DNA of 64,000 nt from Tetragonia tetragonoides (Eukaryota; Streptophyta; Magnoliopsida; Caryophyllales; Aizoaceae), in NCBI GenBank assembly GCA_038025085.1, contig CM076146.1, forward strand, positions 21,833,001 through 21,897,000. Reading direction: 5' to 3'. A program made the translations under genes and the position numbers. Position 1 is the stretch's first letter. The number at the start of each line of letters is the position of its first letter. Below are positions 38,101 through 49,791 of the stretch, piece by piece. The notes below the pieces were generated by a model that saw only the letters and a list, made by a program, of their open reading frames with translations, searched no databases and had not been told where the DNA came from.

Positions 38101-41100
38101 CATCCAAATACTTTGTTTTCATTCATTTGAGTGTGAAACTACACCTAGGATGTTTACAGTTACAAACAAGCTTCAACTCAAGCTTTTGAATGCATTTACG
38201 CGTTTAAAAAGCTCATACGAGTAGGGTGAAAGAGATTTGTGTTCTTCTGTGTTGTATATTAAGAGAAAGCATCCAAATACTTTGTTTTCATTCATTTGAG
38301 TGTGAAACTACACCTAGGATGTTTACAGTTACAAACAAGCTTCAACTCAAGCTTTTGAATGCATTTACGCGTTTTAAAAGCTCATACGAGTAGGGTGAAA
38401 GAGATTTGAGTTCTTTTGTGTTGTATATTAAGAGAAAGCATCCAAATGCTTTGTTTGCATTCATTTGAGTGTGAAATTATACCTAGGATGTTTACAGTTA
38501 CAAACAAGCTTCAACTCAAGCTTTTGAATGCATTTACGCGTTTTAAAAGCTCATACGAGTAGGGTGAAAGAGATTTGAGTTCTTTTGTGTTGTATATTAA
38601 GAGAAAGCATCCAAATACTTTGTTTGCATTCATTTGAGTGTGAAACTACACCTAGGATGTTTACAAGTACAAACAAGCTTCAACTCAAGCTGCTGAATGA
38701 ATTTACGCGTTTTAAAAGCTCATACGAGTAGGGTGAAAGAGATTTGGGTTCTTTTGTGTTGTATATTAAGGGAAAGCATCCAAATACTGTGTTTGCAATC
38801 ATTTGAGTGTGAAACTACACCTAGGATGTTTACAGTTACAAACAAGCTTCAACTCAAGCTTTTGAATGCATTTACGCGTTTTAAAAGCTCATACGAGTAG
38901 GGTGAAAGAGATTTGAGTTCTTTTGTGTTGTATATTAAGAGAAAGCATCCAAATACTTTGTTTGCATTCATTTGAGTGTGAAACTATACCTAGGATGTTT
39001 ACAGTTACAAACAAGCTTCAACTCAAGCTTTTGAATGCATTTACGCGTTTTAAAAGCTCATACGAGTAGGGTGAAAGAGATTTGAGTTCTTCTGTGTTGT
39101 ATATTAAGACAAAGCATCCCAATACTTTGTTTACATTCATTTGAGTGTGAAACTACACCTTGGATGTTTACAGTTACAAACAAGCTTCAACTCAAGCTTT
39201 TGAATGCATTTACGCGTTTTAAAACCTCATTCGAGTAGGGTGAAAGAGATTTGAGTTCTTCTGTGTTGTATATTAAGAGAAAGCATCCAAATACTTTGTT
39301 TTCATTCATTTGAGTGTGAAACTACACCTAGGATGTTTACAGTTACAAACAAGCTTCAACTCAAGCTTTTGAATGCATTTACGCGTTTTAAAAGCTCATA
39401 CGAGTAGGGTGAAAGAGATTTGAGTTCTTTTGTGTTGTATATTAAGAGAAATCATCCAAATACTTTGTTTGCAATCATTTGAGTGTGAAACTACACTTTG
39501 GATGTTTTCAGTTACAAACAAGCTTCCACTCAAGCTTTTGAATGCATTTACGTGTTTTAAAAGCTCATACGAGTAGGGTGAAAGAGATTTGAGTTCTTTT
39601 GTGTTGTATATAAAGAGAAAGCATCCAAATGCTTTGTTTGCATTCATTTGAGTGTGAAATTATACCTAGGATGTTTAGAGTTACAAACAAGCTTCAACTC
39701 AAGCTTTTGAATGCATTTACGCGTTTTAAAAGCTCATACGAGTAGGGTGAAAGAGATTTGAGTTCTTTTGTGTTGTATATTAAGAGAAAGCATCCAAATA
39801 CTTTGTTTGCATTCATTTGAGTGTGAAACTATACCTAGGATGTTTACAGTTACAAACAAGCTTCAACTCAAGCTTTTGAATGCATTTACGCGTTTTAAAA
39901 GCTCATACGAGTAGGGTGAAAGAGATTTGAGTTCTTCTGTGTTGTATATTAAGACAAAGCATCCCAATACTTTGTTTACATTCATTTGAGTGTGAAACTA
40001 CACCTTGGATGTTTACAGTTACAAACAAGCTTCAACTCAAGCTTTTGAATGCATTTACGCGTTTTAAAACCTCATACGAGTAGGGTGAAAGAGATTTGAG
40101 TTCTTCTGTGTTGTATATTAAGAGAAAGCATCCAAATACTTTGTTTTCATTCATTTGAGTGTGAAACTACACCTAGGATGTTTACAGTTACAAACAAGCT
40201 TCAACTCAAGCTTTTGAATGCATTTACGCGTTTTAAAAGCTCATACGAGTAGGGTGAAAGAGATTTGAGTTCTTTCGTGTTGTATATTAAGAGAAAGCAT
40301 CCAAATGCTTTGTTTGCATTCATTTGAGTGTGAAATTATACCTAGGATGTTTACAGTTACAAACAAGCTTCAACTCAAGCTTTTGAATGCATTTACGCGT
40401 TTTAAAAGCTCATACGAGTAGGGTGAAAGAGATTTGGGTTCTTTTGTGTTGTATATTAAGGGAAAGCATCCAAATACTGTGTTTGCATTCATTTGAGTGT
40501 GAAATTATACCTAGGATGTTTACAGTTACAAACAAGCTTCAACTCAAGCTTTTGAATGCATTTACGCGTTTTAAAAGCTCATACGAGTAGGGTGAAAGAG
40601 ATTTGGGTTCTTTTGTGTTGTATATTAAGGGAAAGCATCCAAATACTGTGTTTGCAATCATTTGAGTGTGAAACTACACCTAGGATGTTTACAGTTACAA
40701 ACAAGCTTCAACTCAAGCTTTTGAATGCATTTACGCGTTTTAAAAGCTCATACGAGTAGGGTGAAAGAGATTTGAGTTCTTTTGTGTTGTATATTAAGAG
40801 AAAGCATCCAAATACTTTGTTTGCATTCATTTGAGTGTGAAACTATACCTAGGATGTTTACAGTTACAAACAAGCTTCAACTCAAGCTTTTGAATGCATT
40901 TACGCGTTTTAAAAGCTCATACGAGTAGGGTGAAAGAGATTTGAGTTCTTCTGTGTTGTATATTAAGACAAAGCATCCCAATACTTTGTTTACATTCATT
41001 TGAGTGTGAAACTACACCTTGGATGTTTACAGTTACAAACAAGCTTCAACTCAAGCTTTTGAATGCATTTACGCGTTTTAAAACCTCATTCGAGTAGGGT

Positions 41101-42702
41101 GAAAGAGATTTGAGTTCTTTCGTGTTGTATATTAAGAGAAAGCATCCAAATGCTTTGTTTGCATTCATTTGAGTGTGAAATTATACCTAGGATGTTTACA
41201 GTTACAAACAAGCTTCAACTCAAGCTTTTGAATGCATTTACGCGTTTTAAAAGCTCATACGAGTAGGGTGAAAGAGATTTGGGTTCTTTTGTGTTGTATA
41301 TTAAGGGAAAGCATCCAAATACTGTGTTTGCAATCATTTGAGTGTGAAACTACACCTAGGATGTTTACAGTTACAAACAAGCTTCAACTCAAGCTTTTGA
41401 ATGCATTTACGCGTTTTAAAAGCTCATACGAGTAGGGTTAAAGAGATTTGAGTTCTTCTGTGTTGTATATTAAGACAAAGCATCCCAATACTTTGTTTAC
41501 ATTCATTTGAGTGTGAAACTACACCTAGGATGTTTACAGTTACAAACAAGCTTCAACTCAAGCTTTTGAATGCATTTACGCGTTTTAAAACCTCATACGA
41601 GTAGGGTGAAAGAGATTTGAGTTCTTTTGTGTTGTATATTAAGAGAAAGCATCCAAATGCTTTGTTTGCAATCATTTGAGTGTGAAACTACACCTAGGAT
41701 GTTTACAGTTACAAACAAGCTTCAACTCAAGCTTTTGAATGCATTTACGCGTTTTAAAAGCTCATACGAGTAGGGTGAGAGAGATTTGAGTTCTTTTGTG
41801 TTGTATATTAAGAGAAAGCATCCAAATACTTTGTTTGCATTCATTTGAGTGTGAAACTACACCTAGGATGTTTACAAGTGCAAACAAGCTTCAACTCAAG
41901 CTGCTGAATGAATTTACGCGTTTTAACAGCTCTTACGACTAGGGTGATAGAAATTGAGTTCTTTTGTGTTGTATATTAAGGGAAAGCATCCAAATACTTT
42001 GTTTGCAATCATTTGAGTGTGAAACAACACCTAGGATGTTTACAGTTACAAACAAGCTTCAACTCAAGCTTTTGAATGCATTTACGCGTTTTAAAAGCTC
42101 ATACGAGTAGGGTGAGAGAGATTTGAGTTCTTTTGTGTTGTATATTAAGAGAAAGCATCCAAATACTTTGTTTGCATTCATTTGAGTGTGAAACTACACC
42201 TAGGATGTTTACAAGTACAAACAAGCTTCAACTCAAGCTGCTGAATGAATTTATGCGTTTTAACAGCTCTTACGACTAGGGTGATAGAAATTGAGTTCTT
42301 TTGTGTTGTATATTAAGGGAAAGCATCCAAATACTTTGTTTGCAATCATTTGAGTGTGAAACAACACCTAGGATGTTTACAGTTACAAACAAGCTTCAAC
42401 TCAAGCTTTTGAATGCATTTACGCGTTTTAAAAGCTCATACGAGTAGGGTGAAAGAGATTTGGGTTCTTTTGTGTTGTATATTAAGAGAAAGCATCCAAA
42501 TACTTTGTTTGCAATCATTTGAGTGTGAAACTATACCTAGGATGTTTACAGTTACAAACAAGCTTCAACTCAAGCTGCTGAATGAATTTACGCGTTTTAA
42601 CAGCTCTTACGACTAGGGTGATAGAAATTGAGTTCTTTTGTGTTGTATATTAAGGGAAAGCATCCAAATACTTTGTTTGAAATCATTTGAGTGTGAAACT
42701 AC
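30541..42702. repeat. Two-copy tandem duplication of a 6081-bp, 36-monomer block
   Basis: 30541-36621 and 36622-42702 align at a constant 6081-bp offset, with markers at 30926/37007, 31490/37571, 32616/38697, 33315/39396, 34306/40387, 35151/41232 and 36332/42413. I noted only about seven substitutions (for example near 32854/38935, 33284/39365, 33596/39677, 34597/40678, 35402/41483, 35688/41769 and 35799/41880) and no indel. That is roughly 0.1 percent divergence by eye. The block contains the subtype E monomers (AGACAAAGCATCCCAATAC, AAAACCTCAT). Outside it I saw these at only one other place, near 48.2 kb. Confidence 0.88.
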
Positions 42703-45700
42703 ACCTAGGATGTTTACAGTTACAAACAAGCTTCAACTCAAGCTTTTGAATGCATTTACGCGTTTTAAAAGCTCATACGAGTAGGGTGAAAGAGATTTGA
42801 GTTCTTTTGTGTTGTATATTAAAAGAAAGCATCCACCTACTTTGTTTGCATTCATTTGAGTGTGAAACTAGACCTAGGATGTTTACAGTTACAAACAAGC
42901 TTCAACTCAAGCTTTTGAATGCATTTACGCGTTTTAAAAGTTCATACGAGTAGGGTGAAAGAGATTTGAGTTCTTTTGTGTTGTATATTAAGAGAAAGCA
43001 TCCAAATACTTTGTTTGCATTCATTTGAGTGTGAAACTACACCTAGGATGTTTACAAGTACAAACAAGCTTCAACTCAAGCTGCTGAATGAATTTACGCG
43101 TTTTAACAGCTCTTACGACTAGGGTGATAGAAATTGAGTTCTTTTGTGTTGTATATTAAGAGAAAGCATCCAAATACTTTGTTTGCAATCATTTGAGTGT
43201 GAAACTACACCTAGGATGTTTACAGTTACAAACAAGCTTCAACTCAAGCTTTTGAATGCATTTACGCGTTTTAAAAGCTCATTCGAGTAGGGTGAGAGAG
43301 ATTTGAGTTCTTTTGTGTTGTATATTAAGAGAAAGCATCCAAATACTTTGTTTGCATTCATTTGAGTGTGAAACTACACCTAGGATGTTTACAAGTACCA
43401 ACAAGCTTCAACTCAAGCTGCTGAATGAATTTACGCGTTTTAACAGCTCTTACGACTAGGGTGATAGAAATTGAGTTCTTTTGTGTTGTATATTAAGGGA
43501 AAGCATCCAAATACTTTGTTTGCAATCATTTGAGTGTGAAACAACACCTAGGATGTTTACAGTTACAAACAAGCTTCAACTCAAGCTTTTGAATGCATTT
43601 ACGCGTTTTAAAAGCTCATACGAGTAGGGTGAAAGAGATTTGGGTTCTTTTGTGTTGTATATTAAGAGAAAGCATCCAAATACTTTGTTTGCAATCATTT
43701 GAGTGTGAAACTATACCTAGGATGTTTACAGTTACAAACAAGCTTCAACTCAAGCTGCTGAATGAATTTACGCGTTTTAACAGCTCTTACGACTAGGGTG
43801 ATAGAAATTGAGTTCTTTTGTGTTGTATATTAAGGGAAAGCATCCAAATACTTTGTTTGAAATCATTTGAGTGTGAAACTACACCTAGGATGTTTACAGT
43901 TACAAACAAGCTTCAACTCAAGCTTTTGAATGCATTTACGCGTTTTAAAAGCTCATACGAGTAGGGTGAAAGAGATTTGAGTTCTTTTGTGTTGTATATT
44001 AAAAGAAAGCATCCACCTACTTTGTTTGCATTCATTTGAGTGTGAAACTAGACCTAGGATGTTTACAGTTACAAACAAGCTTCAACTCAAGCTTTTGAAT
44101 GCATTTACGCGTTTTAAAAGCTCATACGAGTAGGGTGAAAGAGATTTGAGTTCTTTTGTGTTGTATATTAAGAGAAAGCATCCAAATACTTTGTTTGCAT
44201 TCATTTGAGTGTGAAACTACACCTAGGATGTTTACAAGTACAAACAAGCTTCAACTCAAGCTGCTAAATGAATTTACGCGTTTTAACAGCTCTTACGACT
44301 AGGGTGATAGAAATTGAGTTCTTTTGTGTTGTATATTAAGAGAAAGCATCCAAATACTTTGTTTGCAATCATTTGAGTGTGAAACTACACCTAGGATGTT
44401 TACAGTTACAAACAAGCTTCAACTCAAGCTTTTGAATGCATTTACGCGTTTTAAAAGCTCATACGAGTAGGGTGAGAGAGATTTGAGTTCTTTTGTGTTG
44501 TATATTAAGAGAAACCATCCAAATACTTTGTTTGCATTCATTTGAGTGTGAAACTACACCTAGGATGTTTACAAGTACAAACAAGCTTCAACTCAAGCTG
44601 CTGAATGAATTTACGCGTTTTAACAGCTCTTACGACTAGGGTGATAGAAATTGAGTTCTTTTGTGTTGTATATTAAGGGAAAGCATCCAAATACTTTGTT
44701 TCCAATCATTTGAGTGTGAAATAACACCTAGGATGTTTACAGTTACAAACAAGCTTCAACTCAAGCTTTTGAATGCATTTACGCGTTTTAAAAGCTCATA
44801 CGAGTAGGGTGAAAGAGATTTGGGTTCTTTTGTGTTGTATATTAAGAGAAAGCATCCAAATACTTTGTTTGCAATCATTTGAGTGTGAAACTATACCTAG
44901 GATGTTTACAGTTACAAACAAGCTTCAACTCAAGCTGCTGAATGAATTTACGCGTTTTAACAGCTCTTACGACTAGGGTGATAGAAATTGAGTTCTTTTG
45001 TGTTGTATATTAAGGGAAAGCATCCAAATACTTTGTTTGAAATCATTTGAGTGTGAAACTACACCTAGGATGTTTACAGTTACAAACAAGCTTCAACTCA
45101 AGCTTTTGAATGCATTTACGCGTTTTAAAAGCTCATACGAGTAGGGTGAAAGAGATTTGAGTTCTTTTGTGTTGTATATTAAAAGAAAGCATCCACCTAC
45201 TTTGTTTGCATTCATTTGAGTGTGAAACTAGACCTAGGATGTTTACAGTTACAAACAAGCTTCAACTCAAGCTTTTGAATGCATTTACGCGTTTTAAAAG
45301 CTCATACGAGTAGGGTGAAAGAGATTTGAGTTCTTTTATGTTGTATATTAAGAGAAAGCATCCAAATACTTTGTTTGCATTCATTTGAGTGTGAAACTAC
45401 ACCTAGGATGTTTACAAGTACAAACAAGCTTCAACTCAAGCTGCTGAATGAATTTACGCGTTTTAACAGCTCTTACGACTAGGGTGATAGAAATTGAGTT
45501 CTTTTGTGTTGTATATTAAGAGAAAGCATCCAAATACTTTGTTTGCAATCATTTGAGTGTGAAACTACACCTAGGATGTTTACAGTTACAAACAAGCTTC
45601 AACTCAAGCTTTTGAATGCATTTACGCGTTTTAAAAGCTCATACGAGTAGGGTGAGAGAGATTTGAGTTCTTTTGTGTTGTATATTAAGAGAAAGCATCC

Positions 45701-46480
45701 AAATACTTTGTTTGCATTCATTTGAGTGTGAAACTACACCTTGGATGTTTACAAGTACAAACAAGCTTCAACTCAAGCTGCTGAATGAATTTACGCGTTT
45801 TAACAGCTCTTACGACTAGGGTGATAGAAATTGAGTTCTTTTGTGTTGTATATTAAGGGAAAGCATCCAAATACTTTGTTTGCAATCATTTGAGTGTGAA
45901 ACAACACGTAGGATGTTTACAGTTACAAACAAGCTTCAACTCAAGCTTTTGAATGCATTTACGCGTTTTAAAAGCTCATACGAGTAGGGTGAAAGAGATT
46001 TGGGTTCTTTTGTGTTGTATATTAAGAGAAAGCATCCAAATACTTTGTTTGCAATCATTTGAGTGTGAAACTATACCTAGGATGTTTACAGTTACAAACA
46101 AGCTTCAACTCAAGCTGCTGAATGAATTTACGCGTTTTAACAGCTCTTACGACTAGGGTGATAGAAATTGAGTTCTTTTGTGTTGTATATTAAGGGAAAG
46201 CATCCAAATACTTTGTTTGAAATCATTTGAGTGTGAAACTACACCTAGGATGTTTACAGTTACAAACAAGCTTCAACTCAAGCTTTTGAATGCATTTACG
46301 CGTTTTAAAAGCTCATACGAGTAGGGTGAAAGAGATTTGAGTTCTTTTGTGTTGTATATTAAAAGAAAGCATCCACCTACTTTGTTTGCATTCATTTGAG
46401 TGTGAAACTAGACCTAGGATGTTTACAGTTACAAACAAGCTTCAACTCAAGCTTTTGAATGCATTTACGCGTTTTAAAAG
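41760..46480. repeat. 7-monomer higher-order repeat, 1180 bp, four copies
   Basis: The marker AAAAGAAAGCATCCACCTAC recurs at about 42821, 44001, 45181 and 46361, and the TTGGGTTC open-frame monomer at 42413, 43593, 44773 and 45953. All steps are exactly 1180 bp (7 x 169 minus 3, matching three short subtype B monomers per unit). The first copy overlaps the end of the 6081-bp duplication and differs slightly (TTATGCG, AAGGGAAAGC). Later copies carry only single private changes, such as GAAACCATCC near 44512 and GAAATAACACC near 44719. Confidence 0.88.
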
Positions 46481-49400
46481 CTCATACGAGTAGGGTGAAA
46501 GAGATTTGAGTTCTTTTGTGTTGTATATTAAGAGAAAGCATCCAAATGCTTTGTTTGCATTTATTTGAGTGTGAAATTATACCTAGGATGTTTACAGTTA
46601 CAAACAAGCTTCAACTCAAGCTTTTGAATGCATTTACGCGTTTTAAAAGCTCATACGAGTAGGGTGAAAGAGATTTGAGTTCTTTTGTGTTGTATATTAA
46701 GAGAAATCATCCAAATACTTTGTTTGCAATCATTTGAGTGTGAAACTACACCTTGGATGTTTTCAGTTACAAACAAGCTTCAACTCAAGCTTTTGAATGC
46801 ATTTACGCGTTTTAAAAGCTCATACGAGTAGGGTGAAAGAGATTTGAGTTCTTTTGTGTTGTATATTAAGAGAAATCATCCAAATACTTTGTTTGCAATC
46901 ATTTGAGTGTGAAACTACACCTTGGATGTTTTCAGTTACAAACAAGCTTCAACTCAAGCTTTTGAATGCATTTACGCGTTTTAAAAGCTCATACGAGTAG
47001 GGTGAAAGAGATTTGAGTTCTTTTGTGTTGTATATTAAGAGAAATCATCCAAATACTTTGTTTGCAATCATTTGAGTGTGAAACTACACCTTGGATGTTT
47101 TCAGTTACAAACAAGCTTCCACTCAAGCTTTTGAATGCATTTACGCGTTTTAAAAGCTCATACGAGTAGGGTGAAAGAGATTTGAGTTCTTTTGTGTTGT
47201 ATATTAAGAGAAAGCATCCAAATACTTTGTTTGCATTCATTTGAGTGTGAAATTATACCTAGGATGTTTACAGTTACAAACAAGCTTCAACTCAAGCTTT
47301 TGAATGCATTTACGCGTTTTAAAAGCTCATACGAGTAGGGTGAAAGAGATTTGAGTTCTTTTGTGTTGTATATTAAGGGAAAGCATCCAAATACTTTGTT
47401 TGCAATCATTTGAGTGTGAAACTACACCTAGGATGTTTACAGTTACAAACAAGCTTCAACTCAAGCTTTTGAATGCATTTACGCGTCTAAAAAGCTCATA
47501 CGAGTAGGGTGAAAGAGATTTGAGTTCTTCTGTGTTGTATATTAAGAGAAAGCATCCAAATACTTTGTTTTCATTCATTTGAGTGTGAAACTACACCTAG
47601 GATGTTTACAGTTACAAACAAGCTTCAACTCAAGCTTTTGAATGCATTTACGCGTTTTAAAAGCTCATACGAGTAGGGTGAAAGAGATTTGAGTTCTTTT
47701 GTGTTGTATATTAAGAGAAAGCATCCAAATACTTTGTTTGCAATCATTTGAGTGTGAAACTACACCTAGGATGTTTACAAGTACAAACAAGCTTCAACTC
47801 AAGCTGCTGAATGAATTTACGCGTTTTAAAAGCTCATACGAGTATGGTGAAAGAGATTTGGGTTCTTTTGTGTTGTATATTAAGGGAAAGCATCCAAATA
47901 CTGTGTTTGCAATCATTTGAGTGTGAAACTACACCTAGGATGTTTACAGTTACAAACAAGCTTCAACTCAAGCTTTTGAATGCATTTACGCGTTTTAAAA
48001 GCTCATACGAGTAGGGTGAAAGAGATTTGAGTTCTTTTGTGTTGTATATTAAGAGAAAGCATCCAAATACTTTGTTTGCATTCATTTGAGTGTGAAACTA
48101 TACCTCGGATGTTTACAGTTACAAACAAGCTTCAACTCAAGCTTTTGAATGCATTTACGCGTTTTAAAAGCTCATACGAGTAGGGTGAAAGAAATTTGAG
48201 TTCTTCTGTGTTGTATATTAAGACAAAGCATCCCAATACTTTGTTTACATTCATTTGAGTGTGAAACTACACCTTGGATGTTTACAGTTACAAACCAGCT
48301 TCAACTCAAGCTTTTGAATGCATTTACGCGTTTTAAAACCTCATACGAGTAGGGTGAAAGAGATTTGAGTTCTTCTGTGTTGTATATTAAGAGAAAGCAT
48401 CCAAATACTTTGTTTTCATTCATTTGAGTGTGAAACTACACCTAGGATGTTTACAGTTACAAACAAGCTTCAACTCAAGCTTTTGAATGCATTTACGCGT
48501 TTTAAAAGCTCATACGAGTAGGGTGAAAGAGATTTGAGTTCTTTTGTGTTGTATATTAAGAGAAAGCATCCAAATGCTTTGTTTGCATTCATTTGAGTGT
48601 GAAATTATACCTAGGATGTTTACAGTTACAAACAAGCTTCAACTCAAGCTTTTGAATGCATTTACGCGTTTTAAAAGCTCATACGAGTAGGGTGAAAGAG
48701 ATTTGAGTTCTTTTGTGTTGAATATTAAGAGAAAGCATCCAAATACTTTGTTTGCATTCATTTGAGTGTGAAACTACACCTAGGATGTTTACAAGTACAA
48801 ACAAGCTTCAACTCAAGCTGCTGAATGAATTTACGCGTTTTAGAAGCTCATACGAGTAGGGTGAAAGAGATTTGGGTTCTTTTGTGTTGTATATTAAGGG
48901 AAAGCATCCAAATACTGTGTTTGCAATCATTTGAGTGTGAAACTACACCTAGGATGTTTACAGTTACAAACAAGCTTCAACTCAAGCTTTTGAATGCATT
49001 TACGCGTTTTAAAAGCTCATACGAGTAGGGTGAAAGAGATTTGAGTTCTTTTGTGTTGTATATTAAGAGAAAGCATCCAAATACTTTGTTTGCATTCATT
49101 TGAGTGTGAAACTATACCTAGCATGTTTACAGTTACAAACAAGCTTCAACTCAAGCTTTTGAATGCATTTACGCGTTTTAAAAGCTCATACGAGTAGGGT
49201 GAAAGAGATTTGAGTTCTTTTGTGTTGTATATTAAGAGAAATCATCCAAATACTTTGTTTGCAATCATTTGAGTGTGAAACTACACCTTGGATGTTTTCA
49301 GTTACAAACAAGCTTCCACTCAAGCTTTTGAATGCATTTACGCGTTTTAAAAGCTCATACGAGTAGGGTGAAAGAGATTTGAGTTCTTTTGTGTTGTATA

Positions 49401-49791
49401 TTAAGAGAAAGCATCCAAATACTTTGTTTGCATTCATTTGAGTGTGAAATTATACCTAGGATGTTTACAGTTACAAACAAGCTTCAACTCAAGCTTTTGA
49501 ATGCATTTACGCGTTTTAAAAGCTCATACGAGTAGGGTGAAAGAGATTTGAGTTCTTTTGTGTTGTATATTAAGGGAAAGCATCCAAATACTTTGTTTGC
49601 AATCATTTGAGTGTGAAACTACACCTAGGATGTTTACAGTTACAAACAAGCTTCAACTCAAGCTTTTGAATGCATTTACGCGTTTAAAAAGCTCATACGA
49701 GTAGGGTGAAAGAGATTTGAGTTCTTCTGTGTTGTATATTAAGAGAAAGCATCCAAATACTTTGTTTTCATTCATTTGAGTGTGAAACTAT
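46481..49791. repeat. Satellite block with a subtype C triplet and a 13-monomer repeat spacing
   Basis: Three successive subtype C monomers at about 46.7, 46.9 and 47.05 kb are nearly identical. The first two carry CTTCAACTC and the third CTTCCACTC. About 47.0-47.6 kb matches about 49.2-49.8 kb at offset 2197 (13 x 169). A pair of B-left/F hybrids sits at 47811 and 48825. Private changes include GAGTATGGTG (47842) and TTTTAGAAGC (48838). There are no genes. Confidence 0.75.

Noticed and set aside
30541..42702. Assembly artefact as the default explanation for the 6081-bp duplication
   Set aside because: The copies carry private substitutions in both directions, which argues for two real copies. 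Read-level confirmation is not possible here, so the doubt is recorded rather than used.
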